Shown here piece by piece: positions 29,259 through 39,136 of a stretch of DNA of 64,000 bases; positions within the stretch are counted from its first letter, which is position 1, and each line of letters opens with the position of its first letter. A program made the translations under genes and the position numbers. This stretch comes from Sulfurimonas marina (GTDB taxonomy: Bacteria > Campylobacterota > Campylobacteria > Campylobacterales > Sulfurimonadaceae): contig NZ_CP041165.1 in assembly GCF_014905095.1 (NCBI RefSeq), positions 1 to 64,000 on the forward strand. The letters run 5' to 3'. The notes below the pieces were generated by a model that searched no databases, had not been told where the DNA came from, and saw only the letters and a list, made by a program, of their open reading frames with translations.

Positions 29259-30740
29259 ATGATAGCTTTAACACTCAAAAGTGATCCAAAAACAGAATCA
29301 TCACTTCCTTTAGCTTCAAAAGAGGCAACAGCGTCTACTCTCTCTTTTGCCTCATTTTTAGATGGGTTAGGGGAGCAAAAAGGTGATCTGAAGTTAGCGC
29401 AAAACGGTGCGTTAGTTTTATCACTTCAAGAAAATGCAACTGATGAGAAGCCAAAAGATACAAAAACAGCTTCATCCTCAATACTCTCTTTACTGCAAGG
29501 TGAGGAACTTGAAACCATCAAAGAGGATCTCAAAACTTTAGAGTTAAATCCGCAGATAACTAAAGATAAAACAGTTTCTGAGCTTAAAGTGCTTATTCAA
29601 GAAGCGAAGCAATATCTGAAAAATAAGATTACTAGTTTAGAAGGGTTTAAAAAGAGTGAGATCGCATCTCTGCCAAAAACACTTAAAGGGCTTACTCAAG
29701 TAGCTCAGAAGTTTGGAATTGATGTTTCAAAAATAACACTTGAAGAGGTGAAACAGAGTGTTAAAACTATTGAAACTACTGAAGTTTCCGAGAGTATAAA
29801 AACAAAAGCAGAACCAAAACTAAAAGAAGATCCGAAAGTTTCGACAAAACCTGCTGTAGCTAGAGATATAAAAACTACACAAAAAAGTGTAAAAAATGAG
29901 AGTGATGACGCTGTTGATACTATACAAGTTAAAGAACAAGCGAAAGAACAGGTAAAAACTGAACAGACAGCCGCAAAACAAACACCGCTCTTTAAAGCAC
30001 AAACAAAAGTTATGGAATTAAGTACACAACAGATTGTTGCCGCTAAAGTAACTACAGAGGTTGAGAAGCCGCAAAAACAGAAGAGTGAAAATACTTTAGA
30101 GCTTTTACTCCGTGGTCAAAAGGCTATACAAAAAGATACGTCACTCACTGCAGATTTTTCGGTTGCAACAGCAAAAGTGATAGCACCTACTGCTAAAACA
30201 GATGCTCAACAAAATTTAGAGAGTCTGCTTAACGGTGAAAGCGCATCAGAATCACATCATACAAAAACAGATTCGCTTAATGTGAATAAAGCGGATAGTT
30301 TTGAAGTAAAACTAAATGAAGCGAAACAGATGATCAAATATCTTTCACAAGACGTGAAACAGGCTATTGAAGATTATAAAGCTCCTTTTACAAGGGTAAA
30401 GGTACAGCTAAACCCTCAAAAACTGGGTGAAGTTGATCTTACGGTTGTTCAGCGTGGAAAAAATCTCCATATCAATCTAAGTTCAAATAATGCCGCAATA
30501 AATACCCTAGCTATGAATGCAAATGATCTCAAAATACAGTTAAACAATACTGGAATACAAAATGCTTCATTGAACTTTAGTAATACGTCGCAGGGTGATC
30601 AAAGTGGTGCAGGCTCTAATGCTCACCAGCAACAACAAAACCGTCAAAATGCACAAGAAGAGTACGGTTATTTTCAAGTTGAGGAAACAAATGAAGAGAT
30701 TGTAAGCTCTCTCGAGATAGTTGTTCCTCACTATGCATAA
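29259..30740 (+). CDS. fliK: Flagellar hook-length control protein FliK
   Basis: Molecular ruler secreted through the flagellar export apparatus; it switches export from hook to filament subunits. The 493-residue protein has a long low-complexity, Lys/Glu/Thr/Ala-rich N-terminal region (residues 1-340) and a conserved C-terminal Flg_hook domain with VKVQLNPQKLGEVDLTVVQ (about 390-410). A Gln/Asn-rich stretch, HQQQQNRQNAQEE, precedes the C-terminus. The RBS is GGAGAG. It is first in an operon with flgD and a hook protein under a sigma-54 promoter. Confidence 0.9.
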   Translation: MIALTLKSDPKTESSLPLASKEATASTLSFASFLDGLGEQKGDLKLAQNGALVLSLQENATDEKPKDTKTASSSILSLLQGEELETIKEDLKTLELNPQITKDKTVSELKVLIQEAKQYLKNKITSLEGFKKSEIASLPKTLKGLTQVAQKFGIDVSKITLEEVKQSVKTIETTEVSESIKTKAEPKLKEDPKVSTKPAVARDIKTTQKSVKNESDDAVDTIQVKEQAKEQVKTEQTAAKQTPLFKAQTKVMELSTQQIVAAKVTTEVEKPQKQKSENTLELLLRGQKAIQKDTSLTADFSVATAKVIAPTAKTDAQQNLESLLNGESASESHHTKTDSLNVNKADSFEVKLNEAKQMIKYLSQDVKQAIEDYKAPFTRVKVQLNPQKLGEVDLTVVQRGKNLHINLSSNNAAINTLAMNANDLKIQLNNTGIQNASLNFSNTSQGDQSGAGSNAHQQQQNRQNAQEEYGYFQVEETNEEIVSSLEIVVPHYA

Positions 30741-30750
30741 AGGATAAGTT

Positions 30751-31452
30751 ATGGCAATTAATGCTTATGGAGAAAATGTAGCAACATACGGAACGGTTAC
30801 AGATACAACTTCGACTGTAGAGGATAAAACGGCACTTGGTAAAGACGATTTTATGAAACTGCTTTTAATTCAGTTGCAGTATCAAGATCCGACTGAACCT
30901 ATGGATACAGAAAAGATCTTAACGCAAACTTCGCAATTAGCAGCACTAGAAGCTTCAGACAATACAAAAACAGCTCTAGAAAACCTAACAAACTCTTTAG
31001 GAAGTTCACAGCAGTTTTCTACAATTGCAGCAATCGGAAAAAGAGCAGATCTTGGAAGTGATGCAATTGCACATGATGAGGGCTCAACATCAACTTTTGA
31101 GCTTTACTTTCCGGAAGATGCATATACGGGGACTATAGAGATCTCTGATTCAGAAGGAAATGTTGTTGCAACAATGAACCTTCAAGATCAAACAGATGCC
31201 AACGGTGATCCTGTTGACACACATACAGAGGGTGTATGGCAGTTTACTTGGGACGGAAAAGATGATCAAGACAATGCCGTGGCAAGTGGTATTTATCATG
31301 TAAATGCTTCGTATCAAAATGAAGCAAGCCAGACAAATACGACAAGAGTTGGAGCATATCCTATTGAATCTGTTCGTTTTGACAGTGGAACTACATATGT
31401 AAAACTTGGTTCAAGCTATGTGCCTCTTGATAATGTAGTGGAAGTTTACTAG
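30751..31452 (+). CDS. flgD: Flagellar hook assembly (capping) protein FlgD
   Basis: Scaffold that caps the growing hook and promotes FlgE assembly. The protein has 233 residues. The N-terminal part has the family motif LGKDDFMKLLLIQLQYQDP and TEKILTQTSQLAALEA. The C-terminal part is the FlgD Ig-like/Tudor region with WDGKDDQDNAVASGIYHV. It follows fliK by 10 bases and precedes the hook-like protein by 13 bases, so the three are co-transcribed. Confidence 0.95.
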   Translation: MAINAYGENVATYGTVTDTTSTVEDKTALGKDDFMKLLLIQLQYQDPTEPMDTEKILTQTSQLAALEASDNTKTALENLTNSLGSSQQFSTIAAIGKRADLGSDAIAHDEGSTSTFELYFPEDAYTGTIEISDSEGNVVATMNLQDQTDANGDPVDTHTEGVWQFTWDGKDDQDNAVASGIYHVNASYQNEASQTNTTRVGAYPIESVRFDSGTTYVKLGSSYVPLDNVVEVY

Positions 31453-31465
31453 GAGGGTCGTTCCT

Positions 31466-32728
31466 ATGATGACGCAAGCATTTTATACAGGTATCTCCGG
31501 TCTTAAAAACTACTCTTCAGGAATAGATGTAGTTTCTAACAATATCGCAAATATCTCTACTGTGGGTTACCGTGCATACAATTCAGAGTATGCTTCACTT
31601 TTTGAAGAATCACTGCAAAGTGCATCGGCAGGTATTTCAGCATCATCTGTTGGAAACGGTGTAAGAATGCAGGCGACTGCAATGTCAACAGAACAGGGGA
31701 CTTTAGCGCTTTCAGAACGTAGTACCGATTTGGCAATACTGGGTGAAGGTTGGTTCGGTGTTCGAGGGGATGGCGATGTTGTATATACAAGAGACGGAAG
31801 TTTCAATATAGATGCAAATGCCGATCTCGTTACAAATGACGGTCTTCATGTTCTTGGAACAATGGGCGGTAATTTTGATGAAAACAATGTTTTGACAGAG
31901 GTACTTACAGAAGTAAAACTCGGTGATGAAAATACAGTAGAAAAACTTCGTTTTCCAAGAACACTTACGTATCCGCCGGAACCGACAACTGAGGCAAAGT
32001 TTTTTGCAAATGTGGGTGCGGGATATGAAACGATCACTGTAAGTGCCAATGTTGTTGATGCACAAAACAATAGAAATCTATTACGTTTAGAGATGACAAA
32101 AAAAGAGATACAAACTCCTCCAGGGACTCAGTATGACATAACAGCAACAATTAGAAGTGCTGACGGTACGATAGAGTATGCTTCAGAAGCAGGAGACCTG
32201 TTCTTTGATGATACGGGTGCCTTTGCATCAAGTACGATTACAACTATAGACAATAACGGTACACCGGTTGCGATCAATTTAGGGAGCGGATATGACGGAC
32301 TTTTCTCTGTAGATGTTCCTGAAGTAGCACCTGGATCAAGCTTGGCAGACGGAACTATAGGTGGAGATCTGCAAGGGTATTCAATCTCTCAAGAGGGTGA
32401 TGTTTTTGCTACTTTTACTAATGGTAAACAAAGTAGTGTAGGTAAACTGGCTGTTTTTCATTTTGCAAATGAACAAGGACTTAATAGAATCAGTGGAACG
32501 AGATTTGAAGAGAGTGCAAACAGTGGTCAAGCATTTTTTTATAAAGATGCAAACGGGGATAACTTTATAGGTACAAATATTCAAAACTATCGTTTAGAGA
32601 GTTCTAACTACGATATGGCTGCCGGTTTAACGGAGCTAATAATTCTGCAACGTGCGTATGATGCAAACTCAAAATCTGTAACAACGGCTGATCAAATGAT
32701 GCAAAAAGCCCTGCAGATGGATGCTTAG
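31466..32728 (+). CDS. Flagellar hook/basal-body protein of the FlgE/F/G family
   Basis: A 420-residue secreted axial protein. It has the N-terminal rod/hook motif YSSGIDVVSNNIANISTVGYRA and the C-terminal heptad motif LTELIILQRAYDANSKSVTTAD. The central domain is shorter than in the second hook protein at 32817. It could be the hook protein FlgE or a hook-proximal variant. Two ATGs are adjacent at the start, preceded by GGAGGG, so the true start may be either Met. It is last in the sigma-54 operon. Confidence 0.85.
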   Translation: MMTQAFYTGISGLKNYSSGIDVVSNNIANISTVGYRAYNSEYASLFEESLQSASAGISASSVGNGVRMQATAMSTEQGTLALSERSTDLAILGEGWFGVRGDGDVVYTRDGSFNIDANADLVTNDGLHVLGTMGGNFDENNVLTEVLTEVKLGDENTVEKLRFPRTLTYPPEPTTEAKFFANVGAGYETITVSANVVDAQNNRNLLRLEMTKKEIQTPPGTQYDITATIRSADGTIEYASEAGDLFFDDTGAFASSTITTIDNNGTPVAINLGSGYDGLFSVDVPEVAPGSSLADGTIGGDLQGYSISQEGDVFATFTNGKQSSVGKLAVFHFANEQGLNRISGTRFEESANSGQAFFYKDANGDNFIGTNIQNYRLESSNYDMAAGLTELIILQRAYDANSKSVTTADQMMQKALQMDA

Positions 32729-32745
32729 TCTTCATAAATAAAAGT

Positions 32746-32761
32746 TGGCACACTTTATGCT
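32746..32761 (+). promoter_or_regulatory. Sigma-54 (RpoN) promoter of flgE
   Basis: TGGCACACTTTATGCT matches the sigma-54 consensus TGGCAC-N5-TTGCW at every invariant position. It lies between the two hook-type genes, 55 bases before the flgE ATG. FlgE thus probably has a private promoter besides any read-through. Confidence 0.82.
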
Positions 32762-32816
32762 TTAACTCCTTTACTAACTCTATCTTTATTAGAAGGTAGA
32801 CTATAAAGGATTTGAT

Positions 32817-34934
32817 ATGTTGAAATCACTTTTCTCTGGTGTATCAGGACTACAATCCCATCAAGTTGCGATGGACGTTGAGTCTAATAATATCGCCAAT
32901 GTTAATACAGTCGGTTTTAAGTACTCTCGTGCAAACTTTTCTGACCTTTTAGCACAAACGAAAGCTATCGCAACAGCTCCGCAAGGGCAGCTCGGTGGTA
33001 AAAACCCTGTGCAGGTAGGACTTGGATCAACAGTAAATTCTATGACAAGAATTTTTGCTCAGGGTTCTGTACAAAACTCCGATAAAAATACCGATGTTGC
33101 TATTCAAGGTGACGGATTTTTTATTATCTCTCCGGATGGCGGGAATACTTACAAGTATACGCGTGCAGGGGACTTCAAATTTGATGCGGGTGGAAACTTT
33201 GTTGATAACAACGGTTTTATCGCTCAAGGTTGGCTGCGTGATCCGGTAACAGGAACAGTAGATTCAACTGCACCGATCGAAAATATCAACATCCCGCCTG
33301 GACTTACAACTCCGGCAAATGCAACACAAGAGGTTGTATTAAAAGCAAACCTTAACTCTGGTCCTTTAGTAGAGAGTTTCTCTCCTGCGTATGAAGTTCC
33401 AAGTGGTGCCCCTGTTGCTCCGTTTACAACAGCACTACCTGCAGTTGATGACAATGGTTTTCCGATTGAATCAGGTGATGTGGGTGTAATGTTCAATGAA
33501 GTTGGAGAGGCATTCTCACTTCAAAACGGACAAGGTGTTTGGGCCTCTTTTAGAGAATCAACTGTAACAAGTGGAGCAGTAACAGGTGGTTTAGCAGCTG
33601 ATAGTGCGGAGAGTATTACATTTGATCTTGATGATGGAAGTACAAAAACTGTAAACTTCACGTTTTTAGCAGGTAACACTGCTGCACAAAATGCTGCTAT
33701 TGAAGCATCTGCGATCAACTCTATCTCAACAGTAACTGGGATCACAGCATCTGTAAATGCGTTGGATCAAGTTGTATTGGTAAATGATAATGCTTCGGGT
33801 TCAGCTTCACACAATATTAGTGTAAATGCTGTAAGTAGTGGAAATACTGGTCTTGCTGCGGGTGATGCGGATCAGAGTGCTTGGAGATATACATACAATG
33901 CAGCAGGTCCAACTACTGCTGCTGGTGCAGATAAAGAGTTCAATACTATTGCATCACTTCGTGAAGCGTTAGAGAATCAGGCAAATGCAGAACCGGGTGC
34001 TGCTGGTATTGAAGTTAGTGTAAACGATCAAGGTAAATTAGAACTTACAAATACTAATGCCGCAAGTTACAATGTTAACTTGAAAATGACAGGAGTATCT
34101 GGAGGCGGTGTAACAGAAAATGTACGCTTTACAAGAAATATGGAAGCGATGAATACTGTACTTCAAGCAGGTACGGCAGGGAAATCATTTTCTCAAGCGT
34201 TTAACGCGGCAACACACTCAAGTTCTATCGATGTATTTGATTCTCTTGGTTCAAAACACACACTCAGAATGGAGTTTAGAAAAATAAGTCTTGATGCTGC
34301 AACAGGTAGTGAATGGGCAGTAACTATTACGGTTCCTGAACCGGCTACGATCGATACGGTAGCACCTACATTTGAGAAAAAAGGTTCTATCAGATTTAAC
34401 AATGACGGATCACTGGCAACATATTCACCGCCAAATATCTCATTTACGGCGAACAACGGTTCAGCTCCGGATCAGCAGATTAACCTCTCTTTCGGTACTG
34501 GAAATATGTTTGACGGTATGACATCTTTTGACAGTGTTTCATCAACGTCTGGGATCTCTCAAGACGGTTATACGGGTGGTGACTTAGTTGGTATTAGAAT
34601 CGATCAATCGGGTACGTTAATCGGTTCATTCTCAAATGGTCGTTCATTCGGTCTTGCACAAATTGCAATGGCGAAGTTTACAAATAACGAAGGTCTTTCA
34701 ACTGAGGGTGGAAATGTATTTATCCAAACAGCCAACTCAGGGGATCCGATCATCGGTACTGCGGCAACTGCAGGGCGTGGATTTATCCAGTCTGCTGCGT
34801 TAGAGGCATCAAACGTTGACCTCTCTAGGGCATTGACACAGTTAATCATTGTACAACGTGGTTTCCAGGCAAATGGTAAAACGATTACAACATCGGATCA
34901 ACTTCTTCAGACACTTATAGGGTTGAAAAACTAA
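32817..34934 (+). CDS. flgE: Flagellar hook protein FlgE, large form
   Basis: The 705-residue hook subunit forms the universal joint outside the cell. The N-terminal motif is SGLQSHQVAMDVESNNIANV and the C-terminal motif LTQLIIVQRGFQANGKTITTSD. The central domain (about residues 190-560) is large and Ala/Ser/Thr/Gly-rich, as in other Campylobacterota hooks, which are longer than the enteric protein of about 400 residues. A perfect sigma-54 promoter is upstream, and the RBS is AAAGGA. Confidence 0.93.
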   Translation: MLKSLFSGVSGLQSHQVAMDVESNNIANVNTVGFKYSRANFSDLLAQTKAIATAPQGQLGGKNPVQVGLGSTVNSMTRIFAQGSVQNSDKNTDVAIQGDGFFIISPDGGNTYKYTRAGDFKFDAGGNFVDNNGFIAQGWLRDPVTGTVDSTAPIENINIPPGLTTPANATQEVVLKANLNSGPLVESFSPAYEVPSGAPVAPFTTALPAVDDNGFPIESGDVGVMFNEVGEAFSLQNGQGVWASFRESTVTSGAVTGGLAADSAESITFDLDDGSTKTVNFTFLAGNTAAQNAAIEASAINSISTVTGITASVNALDQVVLVNDNASGSASHNISVNAVSSGNTGLAAGDADQSAWRYTYNAAGPTTAAGADKEFNTIASLREALENQANAEPGAAGIEVSVNDQGKLELTNTNAASYNVNLKMTGVSGGGVTENVRFTRNMEAMNTVLQAGTAGKSFSQAFNAATHSSSIDVFDSLGSKHTLRMEFRKISLDAATGSEWAVTITVPEPATIDTVAPTFEKKGSIRFNNDGSLATYSPPNISFTANNGSAPDQQINLSFGTGNMFDGMTSFDSVSSTSGISQDGYTGGDLVGIRIDQSGTLIGSFSNGRSFGLAQIAMAKFTNNEGLSTEGGNVFIQTANSGDPIIGTAATAGRGFIQSAALEASNVDLSRALTQLIIVQRGFQANGKTITTSDQLLQTLIGLKN

Positions 34935-34989
34935 TTTTTAATCCTATTTTGCTATAATCTCTTTATTAAAAAATGAAGAGGTTATATCG

Positions 34990-36153
34990 ATGCAATTCTC
35001 CGCTCCACTTAAATCAAACTCAAAAAAAATCATGTTGCTAGGTTCAGGTGAACTTGGTAAAGAAGTTATTATCGAAGCACAACGTTTAGGACTTGAAACT
35101 ATCGCAGTAGATAAGTATGAAAATGCTCCTGCTCATCAAGTAGCACATAGAAGTTATGTTGTAGATATGCAAAACAAAGATGCTCTTTTAGAGATTATCT
35201 ATCGTGAAAAACCACACTACATCCTACCTGAGATCGAAGCTCTTTCAATTGATGCTCTTTTTGAAGCAGAAGATAAAGGTTACAACGTTATTCCAAATGC
35301 TAATGCTGTTTCAAAAACAATGAACAGAAAAAACATTAGAACTTTTGCTGCTGAAACATTAGGTCTTAAAACAGGTCCATACAAGTTTGTGACAACTGAA
35401 GAGGGTTTAATGGGTGCAGCACGTGAATTAGGTTTCCCATGTGTTATCAAGCCTGTAATGAGTTCAAGCGGTCATGGTCAGTCAATTGCAAGATCAGAAG
35501 CTGATATTCCAAACTCTTGGGATATGGCAAAAGAGGCACGTGGAGATGCGAGTGAGTTAATTGTTGAAGCGTTTGTTGATTTTGACTATGAGATCACGAT
35601 GCTTACTGCTCGTAACGGTAAAGAGACAGTATTTTGTGAGCCTATCGGGCATGAGCAAAGAGACGGTGACTATGTTTTCTCTTGGCAGCCGATGGAGATG
35701 AGTGAAGTTGCAAAACAAAAAGCACAGCAGATCGCAAAAGAGATCACAGATGGTCTTGGCGGTCAAGGGCTTTTTGGAGTAGAGCTGTTTGTAAAAGGTG
35801 ATGAGGTGTATTTCTCAGAAGTAAGCCCGCGTCCACACGATACCGGTATGGTTACACTTATCACTCAGTCTCAGAGTGAATTTGCACTTCATTTACGTGC
35901 AGTACTTGGTCTTCCTTTAGGTTTTACTTTCTACGGCGACGGTGCAAGTGCGGCTTATAAAACAAACTTACATAACTACGCACCTGTAATTAGTGTAGAT
36001 GATTCTCTATTCTCTGACAACTCTTATGTAAGAGTATTTGGTAAACCTGAAGCCCATAAAGGGCGTCGTTTAGCTGTTGCTTTAGTGTATGACAAAGTAG
36101 ATGCTGCACTAGAAAAAGCACGTGAATTGATTGAGAAAGTAAAAGACAACTAA
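34990..36153 (+). CDS. purT: Formate-dependent phosphoribosylglycinamide formyltransferase PurT
   Basis: ATP-grasp enzyme that makes formyl-GAR directly from formate, ATP and GAR in purine synthesis. The protein has 387 residues. The N-terminal GAR-binding region includes [20 protein letters not shown] and [14 protein letters not shown]. The ATP-grasp core includes [16 protein letters not shown], and the C-terminal active region includes [24 protein letters not shown] box lies near 34955 and GAAGAGG precedes the ATG. The stop codon overlaps the start of the next gene (TAATG). Confidence 0.95.
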   Translation: MQFSAPLKSNSKKIMLLGSGELGKEVIIEAQRLGLETIAVDKYENAPAHQVAHRSYVVDMQNKDALLEIIYREKPHYILPEIEALSIDALFEAEDKGYNVIPNANAVSKTMNRKNIRTFAAETLGLKTGPYKFVTTEEGLMGAARELGFPCVIKPVMSSSGHGQSIARSEADIPNSWDMAKEARGDASELIVEAFVDFDYEITMLTARNGKETVFCEPIGHEQRDGDYVFSWQPMEMSEVAKQKAQQIAKEITDGLGGQGLFGVELFVKGDEVYFSEVSPRPHDTGMVTLITQSQSEFALHLRAVLGLPLGFTFYGDGASAAYKTNLHNYAPVISVDDSLFSDNSYVRVFGKPEAHKGRRLAVALVYDKVDAALEKARELIEKVKDN

Positions 36154-37076
36154 TGAAAATAGTTCTTCTTGATACGATCACATTTGGAGATACGGATTTA
36201 AGTGGATTTGAGCAGTTTGGTGACGTAATTACTTATGCAAAAACTGCACCCGAGCATACGCAAGAGAGAGTAGTTGATGCCGATGTAATCGTAACTAACA
36301 AAGTTGTAATCACAAAAGAGATCATGCAAGAATGCAAGAGTTTAAAACTCATTTGTGTAGCAGCAACGGGGATGAACAATGTCAATCTTGAAGCTGCTGC
36401 AGAGCTTGGAATTGCCGTTAAGAATGTTGCAGGATATTCGACAGATTCTGTAATCCAGCACACTTTTTCAATGCTATTTTATCTGATGGGGCATTCACGT
36501 TATTATGATGAGAGTATTAAAGATGGTACTTACTCAAACAGCGGTGTTTTTACAGATGTTAGCCGTCCTTTTTTTGAAGTAAAAGGGAAAAAGTGGGGTA
36601 TCATAGGGCTTGGTGAAATTGGTCGCGGAGTTGCAAAAGTAGCAAGTTGTTTCGGTGCTGATGTTTGTTACTACTCAACAAGTGGGAAAAACAACAATTC
36701 TGAGTACAAAAGTGTTGATCTAAACACACTTTTAAGCAGTTGTGACATTGTTACGATCCATGCACCTTTAAATGAGCAGACAAACAACCTTTTAGATTAT
36801 AAAGAGTTGAGTTCTTGTAAAGAGGGTGCGATCGTTTTAAATCTCGGTCGCGGCGGGATCATCAATGAAGATGCGGTTGCAAAACTTGTTGACGAAAAGA
36901 ATCTTTATTTCGGTCTTGATGTGTTTGTAAAAGAACCTTTACCGAGTGAATCACCGCTTTTAAGTGTGAATAACAAAGAGCGCCTTTACATGACTCCTCA
37001 CATAGCTTGGACATCTGTTGAAGCAAGAGATGAGCTGATTGCGGGTGTGATCACAAACATTAAAGAGAGTATCTAA
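36153..37076 (+). CDS. D-2-hydroxyacid dehydrogenase (HprA/SerA family)
   Basis: A 307-residue NAD(P)-dependent oxidoreductase. The nucleotide-binding loop is GIIGLGEIGRGVAK. The catalytic Arg is in NLGRGGIINEDAV, the Glu in the following LDVFVKEP, and the His in MTPHIAW. It resembles hydroxypyruvate/glyoxylate reductases and glycerate dehydrogenase more than PGDH, because the regulatory ACT domain is missing. It is translationally coupled to purT (TAATG), so a shared transcript is likely. The specific acid is unknown. Confidence 0.85.
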   Translation: MKIVLLDTITFGDTDLSGFEQFGDVITYAKTAPEHTQERVVDADVIVTNKVVITKEIMQECKSLKLICVAATGMNNVNLEAAAELGIAVKNVAGYSTDSVIQHTFSMLFYLMGHSRYYDESIKDGTYSNSGVFTDVSRPFFEVKGKKWGIIGLGEIGRGVAKVASCFGADVCYYSTSGKNNNSEYKSVDLNTLLSSCDIVTIHAPLNEQTNNLLDYKELSSCKEGAIVLNLGRGGIINEDAVAKLVDEKNLYFGLDVFVKEPLPSESPLLSVNNKERLYMTPHIAWTSVEARDELIAGVITNIKESI

Positions 37077-37084
37077 AGTTTTTT

Positions 37085-37486
37085 ATGGCTGAACTCTCTT
37101 TAGCCTTAGCTGCATTTTTTGCAGCGACAATTCTTCCTTTTTCTTCCGAAGCTGCTTTTTTAGTAGCGCTTTCAAATGGAATGCCGATTGCAAATGCTTT
37201 ATTATCTGCCTCAATAGGCAACATTCTTGCTATTATCGTAAACTATTATCTTGGAGTTTTTCTTTATGAAAAAACAAAAGCGAAACTTTTTAGATCGAAG
37301 ATAGGAAAAAGATCATATAGTTTTGGGCATAAGTATGGCTATTTTGCATTATTGCTTTCCTGGTTACCGATAGTTGGTGATCCGCTTACTTTAGTTGCAG
37401 GACTTGTCAGGTTAAAGTTTGTTTGGTTTGTTATAATTGCAGGGAGTTTGAGGGTTTTGCGTTATTATTTTTTGACGTTTTTGTAG
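37085..37486 (+). CDS. YqaA family membrane protein
   Basis: A 133-residue inner-membrane protein of the small DedA-like YqaA group. Three or four hydrophobic segments are visible: ALAAFFAATILPFSSEAAFLVAL at the N-terminus, the region around residues 43-55, ALLLSWLPIVGDPLTLVAGLVRL (about 88-110), and a final helix. The WLPIVGDPLT element is diagnostic. Function is unknown. It follows the dehydrogenase gene by 8 bases and is followed by a strong nested inverted repeat. Confidence 0.85.
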   Translation: MAELSLALAAFFAATILPFSSEAAFLVALSNGMPIANALLSASIGNILAIIVNYYLGVFLYEKTKAKLFRSKIGKRSYSFGHKYGYFALLLSWLPIVGDPLTLVAGLVRLKFVWFVIIAGSLRVLRYYFLTFL

Positions 37487-37505
37487 GCTTTCTAATTTTT
37501 CTTGG

Positions 37506-37580
37506 GTACTTTTAGAATTTTGTTTACGAGGACGAATCCTCGCTACGCTCTGAGCCTCTAGAACAAATTTCTAAAAGTAC
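37506..37580. repeat. Nested inverted repeat element (75 bp)
   Basis: The 20-base arms 37506-37525 and 37561-37580 are inverted copies with 18 of 20 matches, starting GTACTTTTAGAA. Between them CGAGGA and TCCTCG (37527-37542) form a perfect 6-bp hairpin with a CGAA loop. It lies between the YqaA stop and the next operon and lacks a T run, so it is not a classic terminator. Its role is unknown. Confidence 0.6.
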
Positions 37581-37624
37581 AGAAAATATTTGTAAAAATC
37601 ATAACTATTGAAAAGGTGTACGGG

Positions 37625-39136
37625 ATGAAAACCGATGTATTGATTATTGGAGCGGGTGGAGCAGGTCTGATGGCTGCAATCGCCGCAAAAGAAGAGGGTG
37701 TTGATGTCTTGGTGCTTACAAAAGAGTATCCAACACGTTCTCAAACCTGTATGGCTCAAGGCGGGATGAATGCTGCCCTTGGTAATGTAGCTGAAGACAG
37801 TGTAGAAGATCACATACAGAACACACTCAAATCTGCCCACGGTGAAGCGGATGAAGAGTCTATCCGTTTTATGTGTTCAGAAGCTATCAATGCTGTTGAA
37901 TATCTTGATAGTATCGGTGTATGTTTTTCACGTACAGGTGATGGCAAGATAGCTCAAAGAAGACTTGGTGGAGCATCTGCACCCCGTGCATGTTATGCAC
38001 AGGATTATACGGGTTTAAAAATTCTTCATACTTTATATGATCGAGCGAATGCTTTAGGGATTGAGTTTGTGAATGACACCTTTTTATTAGAGGTGTTAAA
38101 AGATGAAGATGGAAATGCCTGCGGTGCAAAAGTGTTAGATATCCGTAGCGGTGAATTAAAAACATATATCGCAAAAACGGTTATTTTAGCAACGGGCGGT
38201 TATTCACGCATCTATGACAAATACTCGACAAACTCGACAGCTTCAAGCGGTGATGGGATTGCAGCGGCACTTCGTGCGGGTGCAAAGTTAAAAGATATGG
38301 AGTTTGTACAGTTTCATCCGACGGGTCTGAAAAACTCTTCTATCCTCATTAGTGAATCGGCTCGCGGCGAGGGCGGTTACCTGTTAAACTCTAAAGGGGA
38401 GCGTTTTACCGATGAATTGGCACCTCGTGATCAAGTGAGTCGTGCTATTGATGAGCAGATCAAAAAAGGGGAGGATATTTTCTTAGATATTCGCCACCTT
38501 GGAGAGAGCTTTATAGACGAGGGTCTACCACAAGAGAGAAAGCTGGCAAAACTGTATGAAAATGTTGATCCGGTGCATGACCTTATCCCTATAAAACCTG
38601 TAGCTCACTATACAATGGGCGGTATTGCTGTTGATAACAGATCACAAACCAATGTTGAGAGACTCTATGCATGTGGAGAGTGTGCAAACCATAATGTACA
38701 CGGTGCAAACCGTTTAGGCGGTAACTCACTTTTAGAGATCGTAGTGTTTGGGCGTGAAGCAGGACGCAATGCAGCAACAAAGGCAAAAGAGGTGGCAAGT
38801 TTATCGGTACCTGCACACACTGAATGCTTTTTAGAAAAAGAGTTTAGCAATACTGTTGATTTTTATAAGTACAAAGAGAAGATCGGAAATCTGCTTTATA
38901 ACAAAGTGGGTATTGTGAGAAAAAAATCTGAGCTCAAAGATGCGTTGGAGGAGCTGGAGATGATCAAATCACTTCTGCCGCAAATGGGTTGGAGTGATAC
39001 TTCTGCTGTTTATAATACTAACAAACAAGAGTTCTTAGAGTTTAGAAACATTGTTGAAGTAAGTGAAGTTGTAATTCAAAGTGCTCTTGGCAGAGATGAA
39101 AGTTGCGGTGCACACTATATGGAGGCGCAGTCATGA
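37625..39136 (+). CDS. Succinate dehydrogenase/fumarate reductase-type flavoprotein, non-covalent FAD
   Basis: A 503-residue flavoprotein starting at ATG 37625; an in-frame GTG 9 bases earlier is less likely. The dinucleotide fold is DVLIIGAGGAGLMAA. In the segment RSQTCMAQGG, Gln40 occupies the place of the His that binds FAD covalently in SdhA/FrdA, so FAD is probably non-covalent. Substrate-binding FHPTGL, RGEGG, the Arg in PRDQVSRAI and HYTMGGI are present. It overlaps the Fe-S subunit start by 4 bases. It may act as fumarate reductase, succinate dehydrogenase or aspartate oxidase-like enzyme; the direction is unknown. Confidence 0.85.
   Translation: MKTDVLIIGAGGAGLMAAIAAKEEGVDVLVLTKEYPTRSQTCMAQGGMNAALGNVAEDSVEDHIQNTLKSAHGEADEESIRFMCSEAINAVEYLDSIGVCFSRTGDGKIAQRRLGGASAPRACYAQDYTGLKILHTLYDRANALGIEFVNDTFLLEVLKDEDGNACGAKVLDIRSGELKTYIAKTVILATGGYSRIYDKYSTNSTASSGDGIAAALRAGAKLKDMEFVQFHPTGLKNSSILISESARGEGGYLLNSKGERFTDELAPRDQVSRAIDEQIKKGEDIFLDIRHLGESFIDEGLPQERKLAKLYENVDPVHDLIPIKPVAHYTMGGIAVDNRSQTNVERLYACGECANHNVHGANRLGGNSLLEIVVFGREAGRNAATKAKEVASLSVPAHTECFLEKEFSNTVDFYKYKEKIGNLLYNKVGIVRKKSELKDALEELEMIKSLLPQMGWSDTSAVYNTNKQEFLEFRNIVEVSEVVIQSALGRDESCGAHYMEAQS

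Noticed and set aside
31466-34934. Frameshifted duplicate of one hook gene
   Set aside because: The two hook-type genes both have complete N- and C-terminal motifs, separate starts and a promoter between them. They are distinct intact genes.
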